Shown here: piece after piece, positions 33,514 to 44,540 of the stretch
Layout of the letters: each line of letters begins with the position of its first letter
Position numbering within the stretch: position 1 is the stretch's first letter
Assembly (NCBI RefSeq): GCF_964340395.1
Contig: NC_135552.1
Coordinates: 24,735,681 to 24,799,680, forward strand
Origin: Glandiceps talaboti
Lineage: Eukaryota; Hemichordata; Enteropneusta; Spengelidae
Reading direction: 5' to 3'
DNA: 64,000 nt
Translations under genes and position numbers: made by a program
Notes under the pieces: model-generated
What the model was told of the DNA's origin: nothing
The model's input: the letters and a program-made list of their open reading frames with translations, nothing else
Databases searched by the model: none

Positions 33514-35140
33514 ACACTCGGAGTATAGTAATCATCACCGTGTTGATTGTGTTGCTAACAACGTTTTGTGTTCTGTTCCTATCATACACTGATGTGGTCA
33601 TTCAGCATATTCATCTAGGTATACTTGAGCCAGTGTGGTGTTGTGACACTTTATAAAAGCACAAATAACTGCTACAGGTAAAGGAAATTATCACATTTGA
33701 GGGAACTTAGGCATGTTTTGTGTACTCATATAACATCATGTGAATGTGGTAGTCTTATGAAGACACCGACGGTCTAGTTTCAAAATGACAAAAAATGTCT
33801 TTATACATTACAGGATCTTAGTTGTTTAAGCATAGCGATAAATCAATATGAAGTGTTCCTATTTTGCATTTACCAAGATGTGTTAGCGCCCTCAAGGCAG
33901 GCAAGGGCCAGTGCTTTTGTTTGTTTAGACACAATTCTTTTTGACATCTGTTATTGTGTCCTTAGTATACTAAAAGTAAACTCCCTGAAAACCATGCAAA
34001 AAAATATTGTAAACATTGTATGTTTTTACTTCCAATAAACAACCTTACTGAAAGTTACTATTTATAACTAAGACAACTTATATAAATTGACCAAAATATT
34101 GCTTAATTGTAATTTCTAACAATCGTTACGCTATCTTCTCCAAATCTCTATTTTTATATGAGATGCAACTTGCTAACCTTTATGTAACTTATAAAAACAA
34201 TATATAAATTATGCAAGGGAAGAAACAGTGTTTAAGTGTTGTCCCTCCATTTTTCAAAATATATAGTCGTTACAGACGCATATATAGGTATGATGCATTT
34301 TATTCCCCCGTAATACTTAACTGTCGTGTCTAAAAACAGGCAGATTTTGCCTTGTTTTTTTCACATATACCATCACGCAAGTTGTTTTTCTACAATTGAC
34401 CCTTTTGTATTGCTTAGCATTTGGTATGGTTTTAAGGGTAACATTATATTTTCTTGTTTTGACTGCATGTGTGTGTTCAAATTGTAACACGATCATGACA
34501 ATCCAACTTGCTGATATTTGAATAACTAGATGGTTTTATGTGCGTCTTAAATCATGTCTGGTGTATGATGATAAATTGTAAGTTAAAACTGGTAGAGGTT
34601 TGAGAAATACAGGTGTTTAGGGAACAGTTTTACTGATATTGAAAGATGATTTGTGTACAGTATTTGTAAACATACTGGAGAAATGACATTGTTGCTTGCA
34701 AGAGCTTGTGTGTTATACCATGTTTCCTAATATGAAAATAGTTCATCTTTGAGTGTATGGCATAGGAAGCAATGTCTAGTAAAGAATGACTCTGTGAATC
34801 ATGAAGTCAAAATATTGTAATAGCATTGGTCAAATATTAATGATGTACATTATATGTACAAGTGTGTACTAATTTAATTGGAATGGTAAATCAGGTGTTT
34901 GATTAGGCACATAATGTTGTTGGACAGGTTTTCTTCTGTACTGGCATATTATTCAAGACATGTAAGGTTTAATAATGTTGCCAACTTTTGGAGTCAAAAT
35001 GCATGATCTCGTGTTAGCTGTGAATGTACCATAAGCTTACTCTCTGCAAATCTAAAAAAACATTTCATATAATGCTGACACAGAAGGGCCCATGATACTA
35101 CTGTGGCAACCCAGCTATAGGCAAACAAAGATTGATGTAA

Positions 35141-35146
35141 AATAAA
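35141..35146 (+). terminator. Candidate poly(A) signal
   Basis: AATAAA followed within 20 bases by TTGTTGTTGCATGTGG, a plausible GU-rich downstream element. One of several possible ends for ZMYND11. Confidence 0.35.
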
Positions 35147-36629
35147 ACTATTGTTGTTGCATGTGGTAAATTACACAAGTGGGTAATAGTGATGTCTTGG
35201 TTGTGTGGATATAGTCTCCCTGTAATTAAGTAATTAGTGTAAACACTGAATGAGGTTGAATGTGCAGTCACTTGAAAACTGACATGCCACCCAGTTGTGA
35301 GCGTAATTATACCGTGTCTATTGCAGCTATATCAGCATGCTACACACTAGTTTAGATTGTGTCTAAGTTTGCCGAAAGCTTGATTTCCACAGTAGTGGGT
35401 TACTTCAAAGAAAGTATGGAATAAATATTTATAATCAATGTCATATTCAAAAACATTTGTACATGTAATGAGATATAATTGGGTATTGTAATATCAGTCA
35501 GATTAGACATGTAAAGGTTACCTTTATGGCATATTTTCCCAAATTTTAAAAGGGCCAGCTAAATCAATATACTTGATATATTTTTGAAATCAATGTAACT
35601 CGAGATTTTTGGTTTAAAGCAGAGAGTTCACCTAAATGGGTGTTCTTTAATTTAAGAGCATAGGGAAAGTGTAATTGTCATATAATCCTGAATTTGAGAG
35701 GGTAGCATAATTTAAACATCTCTTGTACTAGTGCTAAAACCTCCCAAATATGACTTGATAACTACTGTGTAGATTGGAGGTCCTGGAGGATTTTTGACAA
35801 AGAAGGTTTTTTAATGGGTTAAATATGGGTAAGAATGGCATTTTTTGTAATATATGCATTGTCAGATGGTAAAGCCTTCTGTTGTTTTACTTGATTGAAA
35901 AGTGATGTAGGGAGTGATATATGATATACTTGCAATTGATACAAATACTAATTTATGGAACAAACACAAGCCCTTGAAGATTGACAGAGCATCAGTAGTA
36001 GTTCAGTGGGCTGGGCCTACCACACTCAAGTAGATGAATTTGTATGCATTGAGGCGGTCTAACCTAGCCTGTATTCCCTAGCTGTTTTAATATGGCTGAG
36101 TATGTATTGTGTGGTCTACCAAACTGCTGTTTGTCATGTAATTCAAATATGGCATCATTTGTCAGTTCATGATCTCTGTCATTATGTCAATCATATCATG
36201 TTCCAAACAATGATCAGTAAATCGCTTTAAGTTATATGCTATTTCCAGCCATTACTATCTTGGCTGCAAACTCTCAAAGTGGCACAGGATGAGTTTATGA
36301 GCTTTTTGTAAGTGGAGTGAGGGTGAGGTGGGTGGAGATGGGAATGCTAGCAAACTATTGAGAAGAGTTGATGTTAATGTCAATACATGGAATTAAAATA
36401 ATCTTGTGCTATTGTGTTAACACAGTTGATGGCATAATAAGGGTTACCTTGATATTGTTGTATACATATACAAAATTTTGTCATCAAACCATTTATTTAT
36501 AATACCTGCATTCTAGTTTGGAGTGCTGTCAAAAGTAAGTGAATGTTAAGAAAAAAACTTATGCCTTTGCCCACAGTGATAGAAGGACTAAGCTATGACA
36601 TATTAGCATCATTGTTATGTTGCAAAAGT

Positions 36630-36775
36630 TGAGGACTCCCTAACACCATTGTATATGGTCATGGCACTCATAATTTAGGACTCCTTAACTCCGTTGTATA
36701 TGGTCATAGTACTCATAATGCCACTCATAATTGAGGACTCCATAACTCCGTTATATATAGTCATGGTACTGATTG
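36630..36775. repeat. Degenerate tandem repeat, three units
   Basis: GAGGACTCCCTAACACC..., TAGGACTCCTTAACTCC... and GAGGACTCCATAACTCC... each continue with TATATGGTCAT or a variant and ACTCATAAT or a variant. Units are about 46-62 bp. Confidence 0.75.
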
Positions 36776-37130
36776 TCATCTGTACCAAAAAGAGTCAGTT
36801 CTAAAGAGCTGAATTTGTAGATGGGATAAAAACAAAGAATCTACGTGTATGATCTGAATGATTAGTAAATGAATGAAGAGTCAAATTTTGATATTATAGA
36901 AATTAAAATTGTAATTGAAATGAGTCAAAAAAATGTTGTAAAGGTATGTGGAGATTTGTCCAAATTTAAACTTCTTAAAGTAGTTTATTATATTGTCTAT
37001 ATTGCTATGTTGTTAAACTTTTTAAATGTAGTTTAAACAGTTATAAAATTGTCAGCTTAGACAAGTCTTATATTAATCAGATTGGTTACTGAATGTGCAT
37101 TTGTACCTTCTTTTTGTACTTTGTGTATTC

Positions 37131-37382
37131 CCATATATGGTCAACTCATTCCAGTGGCATTCATATTTATATAGATGCCATATATGGTAATAAAACAAAC
37201 TAATCAGAAGATTTGCGATATATGGTAAAAGAAGAAGAAAAAAAACATTATGTACATACACATAACCATATATGGTCAACTCATTCATATTTATATCAAT
37301 ACCATATATGGTTATTCAACAAACTAGTTTTATAGTTTACCATTTATGGTAAAAAGAAAAGTGAACACATAACCATATATGG
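37131..37382. promoter_or_regulatory. Cluster of CArG-like CCATATATGG boxes
   Basis: Perfect CC(A/T)6GG motifs occur at 37131, 37178, 37266, 37302, 37340 (CCATTTATGG) and 37373, plus a degenerate one at 37217, spaced 33-49 bp. The box matches the SRF/MADS consensus. Two larger diverged repeats (37131-37225 and 37266-37382) underlie the spacing, so the cluster may be a decayed minisatellite rather than an enhancer. Confidence 0.5.
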
Positions 37383-38069
37383 TCCACTCTCTCCAGCCTT
37401 ATGAAATATTCATGTCCACTGTAGTGATTTAACATTAACATCATACTTACTTTTTTATTATACTTGGTTACTTTTTTCTCTGGTTAGCATGATCAGTAAG
37501 CATGATGTAACTAATGGAGTGTAAAGCAGAATGTCGTGCTGTAGGTATGCAGACAGATTGAAGTTTATATCTGTCAAGAAGCTCAACTCAAAGCTTTGAA
37601 CTTTGATTTTCACTTATACCTACCAATCAAACATTAGTCATCAACAGGTAAACAAACTGTCCCTTGATGGTAGTTTTACTAGAGGTTTTTATAACGTGTT
37701 AATCTATTTATATTCTTTCTAGTATTTATTTAATAGTTGTATGGAAAGTGATAATACATTGGTCATAGTTTGTTCAGATATGTCTGATCGCTATTGGAAA
37801 ACTGGCCATTTTCCATTCATCACAGCCTTACTGGCTAAACCTGTTTTCAAACATTCCGGTTATACCTCATATATTTGACACCTCAGTAGTACCTACACTC
37901 TATATTTTTATCAGAAATCATAAGACCATGAAATTCACATCAGCATATATGTTTGATAGGTCATTACTAAATCATGTCCATTGTTACCTTGGCCTTTGAC
38001 CTCAACAAGTTTCATGGAGTTCTATTCTCTGCTTTCATACCTTATCTCACCAGTTAGTGTACACACATA

Positions 38070-38430
38070 GGTTACCCAGACTCTCGCTGCTGGGGCTTCT
38101 GCCTATGAGACCTTCCCAAACGAGAGTCTTGGAAAACCACGTTCCAACTACCCAGTGATGGAAGTCACACATTACATTTCTTCCAAGCATAAAAAATGGG
38201 CTTACGAGGCCTGTTTGTTGTAATTAATATATATCAGTCAATCGAGAAGTGATAATCTGTAGTGAAGGTACCCAAATTGTTCAGCCTGCAATGTTGGACG
38301 TGAAGTATTCCCATGATGCATTGCTCTGAAAGCTACTCCCTGCATGGGCTAGTTGAAATCTCATTTTCCCAGACTCTCATTTGGGGCGGTCTCATAGGCA
38401 GAGCCCTCAGTGGCGAGAGTCTTGGTAACC
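38070..38430. mobile_element. Foldback MITE-like element, 361 bp
   Basis: The ends 38070-38132 and 38368-38430 are inverted repeats of about 63 bp that share TCTGCCTATGAGACC exactly and GAGAGTCT cores. Each arm is itself partly palindromic (CCAGACTCTCG against CGAGAGTCTTGG). No target-site duplication or coding sequence is evident. Confidence 0.75.
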
Positions 38431-39313
38431 GAGACTAGAACACACCTAAATGTTTAGCCCAACATATATACAAACTTCAGCCTCTGAGCAGTGTTGTTAG
38501 TGGTTTTGTTACCACATTCATTGTCAAAGAACTCTTAAAATATGTCATTCACAATTCTTGGTTAAAATTGAAACTTTGAATGTTTGAAAGTGCTACCTAA
38601 ATGGTGAAAGAAGTATGAGTAAACCTTAGGTCTATTGAAAATAATATGCATGCATTCTTTAGAACTTTAACTTGTGACCTTCACAGTCAGTAATCATGGA
38701 CCTGATTTGACAAGTATTTCACCTTTCATTTAGACAAATAATTTGGCTGACAAATACTGGTGCAAACATTTAATGTGGATAACATACCTAATGTGTTGTT
38801 GTACAATGCATAGGGTATTCCAAAAGAGTACTACTGAGCAGACGATCCTGTCCAACAGGTTTCTTTATTGGGAGGTAATTTGCATATAGTTCAGCATGAT
38901 GTTTGATTTGATTGGTCGAAATTACAATTGGCTAGTACCCTTTCCCAAGACCGCAAATTACTGTCAATCTATATAATCATTCATATGCAAATGGGCTTCC
39001 TTTTAAAACCTGTTATATTGATAAATATTACAGAAAATCCATAAAAAAAATGTTAATTTTGTTAAAGTCGTTGATTAGAGTAGAACAAGAGTGTTAACAC
39101 ATTTTGATAACTATTTATCTCCAATTGGGGCATGTTCTAAACATGCTGAGTATTGTACTGTTCTTTAAAGTAACATAAATGTTGACAGTGTTTGACATTG
39201 CAGTTTTGTACAGTTGGATGTTTTCAACCCTCCGTAATTGTAGAGTTTGTGCACATAAACTATTTTCCCCCATGTTCATAGTTGTTGTACACTTGTAAGT
39301 TTTAATGCAAGAA

Positions 39314-39319
39314 AATAAA
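39314..39319 (+). terminator. Candidate distal poly(A) signal
   Basis: AATAAA about 40 bases upstream of a strongly GU-rich tract (GGTGGTCGTGTTTGTGTTGC). It lies close to where CpG density begins to rise, which would suit the end of the ZMYND11 transcription unit. Confidence 0.35.
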
Positions 39320-39406
39320 AACTGCTACCATATGATACATTTGTCATTCTTTTGGCCCGGGGTGGTCGTGTTTGTGTTGCATGTGCATGCATGTGTGTGT
39401 ACATAA

Positions 39407-39410
<4 letters not shown>

Positions 39411-39456
<46 letters not shown>

Positions 39457-39496
39457 GTCTGGTCTGTATGTGTGTGTGTGGTGGGGGGGGGGGGGG
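39411..39496. repeat. (AT)n, (GT)n and G-tract compound microsatellite
   Basis: (AT)n at 39411-39454 is followed by a GT run and a G-tract near 39483-39496. Open frames across it are artefacts. Confidence 0.95.
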
Positions 39497-39544
39497 ATAT
39501 TACAATGGGTTCTGCCTGTCTGTCCATTCTTTCTTCTGTCCATG

Positions 39545-39610
39545 CGTCCATAATACATCATTTCTCAGACATGCAATATCCAATTTCTTTCAGGTGTGGC
39601 ACAAAGGTTA
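39545..39610. repeat. Dispersed repeat, copy 2
   Basis: Shares CATTTCTCAGACATGCAAT and CCAATTTCTTT with the intronic copy at 26.15 kb, in the same order and after the same kind of G/T-rich microsatellite. Confidence 0.55.
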
Positions 39611-39786
39611 CATGTCATTTCGTACATATGCACATCAATTTTTTTGCGAGATATGCAAATTTGATAAAGCAGCCATATTTATAGTTAAAAATAAATATTT
39701 ACTGCACCACTCAAAAACCGTAATGCATAGAGGCTCCATTCAAGTGTCTACCCCTATTATCAGGTACAAGCTGTCTTTTAAGATAT

Positions 39787-39801
39787 TGACCTTTGACCTT
39801 G
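39787..39801 (-). promoter_or_regulatory. DR1 plus extended half-site for nuclear receptors
   Basis: TGACCTTTGACCT is a perfect inverse-strand DR1 (AGGTCAAAGGTCA). It overlaps TTGACCTTGG, an extended ERR/SF1-type half-site. It lies about 50 bp from a CTCF-like core. Confidence 0.35.
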
Positions 39802-39838
39802 GCCTTCAGGTTCCCCATTGTCAAAATTGTATCTGCCA

Positions 39839-39848
39839 TAGAGGGCGC
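39839..39848 (+). promoter_or_regulatory. CTCF-like core motif
   Basis: TAGAGGGCGC fits the bilaterian CTCF core YAGRKGGCRS. The same ten bases occur on the opposite strand at 40461-40452. Confidence 0.3.
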
Positions 39849-40451
39849 TCGAGATCGGTGAGAGACTTATCACGTGTATCGGAGACTGTAGACATCCTAC
39901 AACAGTGGGCGCATCAGTGAAGTACATATAAACGTGGATGTACCTCTGAACATTTCTTGGGTCTTGAAGGCTCCGTAATTAATGTTGGAGTTAGGAAATG
40001 TCCGATTTTTTGGCAGGTAAGGCGTCATTTACCAGAAAAATCCACCCATGGAAGAAGTATCACCGACCTATAAACTTTGCGAGGCAGATCTGTCTCACAG
40101 CTGTCTTTTTGCGTTTTCCTTGCAGAGATTGTAGAATTTGCTTTACGGTTAAATGATGGAATGAGAAACTTAAAAAACAAGAAAAAAACAACCTCAAAAT
40201 CAAAACTAACGCTACAATTTTTGCAGCTGACGAAGCCAGAGGCGTTCATAATCCTTCTCCCCTAATACAGCCCTGATATATTAAAATAACGTATTTGTTT
40301 TAGACGTGGCACATAACTCCATTGCTTACAAGATTACATGGTCTTTTATGTTCTTATCAAACATGCACAAATTGTGGCAATATTGTAGAAGAAAATTCTT
40401 TTCAAACAGAAGTTGTTCAGCCCGCGGCCGGCACGTGACATTTGGATTGTA

Positions 40452-40461
40452 GCGCCCTCTA
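40452..40461 (-). promoter_or_regulatory. CTCF-like core motif, inverted copy
   Basis: Minus-strand TAGAGGGCGC, identical to 39839-39848, in convergent orientation about 0.6 kb away. A GC-rich GCCCGCGGCCGGCACGTG stretch lies just upstream. Confidence 0.3.
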
Positions 40462-41918
40462 ACATTTGACATGTAGTATTTTGTACATGTATTTTGTACC
40501 AGTTCACCCTTATCCAGTGAATTTGAATGAACCTCCACTCACTGGAACACAAAGTGGAATGGGTGGGGTAGGTATATTGTTTTAAAAATGTCTTTCATGT
40601 GTGAGTGTCTAGTTCAGGTAGTTATGTTTTTCATATGGTCTCTGTGTCATTGGTCTCATCCCATCAGATGTACAGCCATAACAGATTGGAAGAACAGTTT
40701 TATATCAGTGTCCTTTTCCGCATCCACTATTTCTCGCCGCGAGTTCGCGATTATATTTTTATTTTTCCTCGAATACGTACAAAAATGTTCAGGTCGGTCG
40801 GGTAACCGAACCAACAATTTTTTAGGCCTGAACGTAACAGTGATTTTGTATTCATTGGATACCCGTAAATGATATACTAAAAGTAGACAACATATGGTTG
40901 CAAAAAATCGTGTCTATCAAGAGCAGTTTTCAAACAAGGATAAACCTTCATGACTAATAATTGACCAAAAAGAGAAATATTTGAGGACTTCAGACACCTG
41001 AACAATTCATTGACAAGGTTTGGGTTTAAATCACATTTATCACAGTGAGCCTAGGGGGCCTTGTCACTACGAGTAACTAGACGAGTAGAGACAAATCATT
41101 AGGTCATGAGTATTTTCCGGCTGAATGAAGACAAATATTGGGAAAAATAGTAGCTATTTGGAACGCTTTGACTCATATTTCGGGCACTCCAGAACCAGTG
41201 ACACACTGGTTGTCGTGACGTGAACGACACTGATATGTAGTACATATTTTCTGTTCAAAGATAATATCTAGGCTTGTGCATGGTATGGTATAATCATTAT
41301 TATATAATGACTGATCTAGCAGAGACAGACAAACACTGAAGTCTACCTCATTATAAGTAACCATACACGTATTTTGAGAAAATGTGTGCCGACAAAACCT
41401 TTAAAAACCAGATTTAAACTGAATGTCTTCCGTAAGGGCAAAGTTTTGAGATTGTTGTTCCTGCAGACAATTGATGGAATACAACAGAACATATGCAATA
41501 AGTTATATTTTTCTCATTGATTGCTATTTGCCCATTGCTGTTAGTGATTGCCTGGCCAACCACAACATGTAATGTGAAGCTTTATAGAATGTTGTAGCAT
41601 TATAGCACTCAACATAGAAAGAGTTTTAAAGGAAAAAAAAATTGTTTCTGGTCAATGCCCATCACTTAAGTACCCCCCTTCCCGTGTTAATTTTTTTTCA
41701 TGTTTGTCCAGCCAATTCAGTCTGCAGATGAAAGTGAAAACACAAAAGTAACTCTCCCTAGCTTAATTGCCACCAGTGAAGACAACTGCAAAACTAATCA
41801 TGAACTAGCCTATGACATCTGCCCCACATACATACTTGCTGTAAAGTAGTAATGACAGTAACTGCAATGATAAGTAGATTAATTAACATTTGTTGAGAAT
41901 GTAAAAAAAATCGCATCG

Positions 41919-42622
41919 TCGCACCACTTTAGACAACATTTCCTGACGAGAAAATATGTTTTCCATTTTAGTGGCCTACCAAAATATGCCAATAACTTAT
42001 TAAAACTAAAAGCTACATCAATAATATTTTCAGGACAAGTGCGCTTTGGTATCGCAAATGTATGTATCAAATTATATTGAATTTGAAGAGCGCATTCTTG
42101 AAATATAGCCTAATTACCGAAAACCGTTAATTATGTGAATTGCTCGTTATAATTAATATTCATGGGATGTTTACCGAAATGTAATCAGTTCTTGTCACTA
42201 CCCTACGGAACACAAGCAATAAATTTTGTTTGAATTGAGCAAGTCGATTTTTTAGAAAATGGTGATAAATTCGCACCACTTTAGACGACATTTCCTGACC
42301 AGAAACTATTTTTTTTTCTTTTTTGTGGCCTACCGAAAATATGCCAATGACTTATTAAAACTAAAATCTACATTAGTAATATTTTCAGGACAGGTGCGTT
42401 TTGGTATCGCAAATGTATGTACCAAGTTATAATGAATTTGAATTGCGCATTCTTGAGATATAGCCTAATTCCCGAAAACCATTAATTACGTAAATTGCTC
42501 ATTAATATTCATGGAATGTTTATTAAAACCTAATCAGTTCTTGCCATTACCCTACGGAATATGTGTACAAAAATTTTTTTGAATTGAGCAAGCCGTTTTG
42601 GAGAAAACGGTGACACAGACAG
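41919..42622. repeat. 352-bp tandem duplication
   Basis: Copies begin TCGCACCACTTTAGAC at 41919 and 42271 and end with GAATTGAGCAAG, then a GTTTT-type sequence and AAAATGGTGA or AAAACGGTGA. They differ by scattered substitutions and small indels. The second copy runs into ACACAGACAGACACACAC, a dinucleotide/tetranucleotide tail as seen at the ends of some non-autonomous elements. Confidence 0.85.
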
Positions 42623-43462
42623 ACACACACAAAGACTTCCACCCACTAATATATCTCTTCCTTACGGAAGAAAGAATTTTAAAACGATTTTTGTCTACTT
42701 TTAGTGTGTCATTTTATACTCTTTCAATTTACGAAGTAGGTCACATCAGCTTCAATAATATTAAGTTCATAGTAATTCATAATGAACACAATTTAACAAT
42801 TTAGGCAAGATTGATTGTTATTTAGTAAATCGATTAATCACATCGTTAATGAGATAAAATGTCCATTAATCAAAATACTCGTAGAATTTACGTGAAATGA
42901 ACACGAATTGGTAAATATAAAAATCCTACTTATTGATTGTCATTAATGTCAACTTGCAGTATGACGACACAGCAAATCACCCCCATGGAATGAAAAACTG
43001 AAAACCTCAATAGATACAACTAAAAATATTTCACTTGTCATCGTATTTCAGAATCTTATTTTACGACTTATAAGTAATTTCTACAGCAAATGTTGATGTA
43101 TTATGGTCGCTTTGAGATCAAACGTTAACAGTAGTCTATACATTTACAATTGTTGACAACGAACAATTACATGATCAGGGACCGTATAAACGGATATCAA
43201 GAGTGTATATAGTACCATCAAAGACTCGTAGACAGGTATTAAGTTGAAGTGCCTGGATATTGAACCGCTCCCAATAAAGGTTTGGTATTTTTCAATCAGT
43301 GAAAATTAATGAAAAATAGCGAAAAGTTGAGGCTGCATAGGCTTTAAGGAATGCGATGCGTATACGGTAATGTAGTCTGTCAATGGAACTCTAGTTCGGC
43401 AGTTGTTATCCGATTTATTATAAGACGGGTAGAGTGAGATCGAGAAGGGTAGGAATCGTTGC

Positions 43463-43464
43463 AG

Positions 43465-43563
<99 letters not shown>

Positions 43564-43637
43564 AGGGAGGGAGGGAGAGAGGGAGGGAGGGAGGGAGGGA
43601 GAGAGAGAGAGAGGGGGGGGGGAGGGGGAGGGGGGGA
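43463..43637 (+). repeat. 175-nt uninterrupted purine tract (GA/GGGA/G)n
   Basis: The plus strand has only A and G over this span: (GA)n, then (GGGA)n, then G-rich. It can form triplex (H-DNA) and probably G-quadruplexes. Serine/leucine-rich and Arg-Glu open frames here are artefacts. Confidence 0.95.
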
Positions 43638-44198
43638 TATTGGTATTATTGCAGACCGCAAAATATCTGAGATATGACATGTAAAAATAGCACTGCGTAT
43701 ATTCACAATGTTCAGTCTAGGCATATAGGCCTTTATCTTCAATCGATGAATATTTTGACATGTTTCAAATCAGGGCTTCGCATCAAGTAGGGTTACTCAG
43801 GAGAATACTTGCAATGAATACCACATAGATGAACGAAACGATAGTGCTTCTTTAGTTTTGGAACGATAAGCTTTATGGTTTAGGGATTTGCAACATAAGG
43901 TTCACATATATCTCTCATCAAAAGTTTTCTTTAGATGCTAAGATATTTGACAGTGATTCGGAGTCATGTGACTTTTTTTTAATGAGGTGGGATTTGATAA
44001 CACGTCAACAAAAGTCGATTGACTCTGTATCGTGTCTCGATCTTGAATTAAAAGTTTCCAGTATACGTAATTCTAAAGACTGCATGAAATGGTCAGAAAT
44101 ATCGATATGGTAATATTAAAGTTACTTAAAGATATACAGACTTATCGTATAGCATAAACGAAAAATGCAAAATAATCGTAATACTTTTAATTTATCGA

Positions 44199-44199
<1 letters not shown>

Positions 44200-44235
<36 letters not shown>

Positions 44236-44325
44236 ATGTATGTATGTATGTATGTATGTATGTATGTATGTATGTATGTATGCATGCCTGCTTGACTGCC
44301 TTTGCGTGCGTGCGTCCGAGCATAT

Positions 44326-44392
<67 letters not shown>

Positions 44393-44397
44393 CGTGC

Positions 44398-44442
<45 letters not shown>
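44200..44442. repeat. (TG)n/(TATG)n/(CG)n compound microsatellite
   Basis: (TG)n, (TATG)n (44218-44282), a short unique spacer, then (TG)n-(CG)n-(TG)n from 44323. The last block is alternating purine-pyrimidine with a pure GCGCGCGCGCGCG core, a strong Z-DNA candidate. Confidence 0.95.
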
Positions 44443-44443
<1 letters not shown>

Positions 44444-44457
44444 GGTGAGGATGGGTT

Positions 44458-44540
44458 GATCATAATAATAATAACAACAACATTTATAGAGCGCCAGTAT
44501 AACAAATAGGGTTTGCTCAGAGGCGCTGAACAAAACTAAA
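44458..44540 (-). mobile_element. Retroposon 3' tail
   Basis: On the minus strand: AGCGCCTCTGAGCAAACCC, then GGCGCTCTATAAATGTTGTT and (ATT)n. AGCGCC and GGCGCT form a short hairpin ahead of TATAAAT(ATT)n, a common 3' terminus of invertebrate SINE/CR1-type elements. The rest of the element is not recognised. Confidence 0.55.

Larger units (their letters stand above)
32090..39319 (+). other. ZMYND11: Probable ZMYND11 3'UTR and downstream flank
   Basis: No coding sequence is seen. CpG stays as sparse as in the introns until about 39.8 kb, which suggests that transcription may continue through much of this stretch. AATAAA signals occur at 34034, 35141 and 39314. A 7.2-kb 3'UTR is possible but unproven; an earlier end at 35.1 kb is equally compatible. 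Confidence 0.4.

Noticed and set aside
43306-43742. Ser/Leu-rich and Arg/Glu-rich frames
   Set aside because: Translations of the (GA)n and (GGGA)n purine tract, open in all frames by composition.
44122-44533. Thr-His and Cys-Val frames
   Set aside because: Translations of TG/TATG/CG microsatellites.
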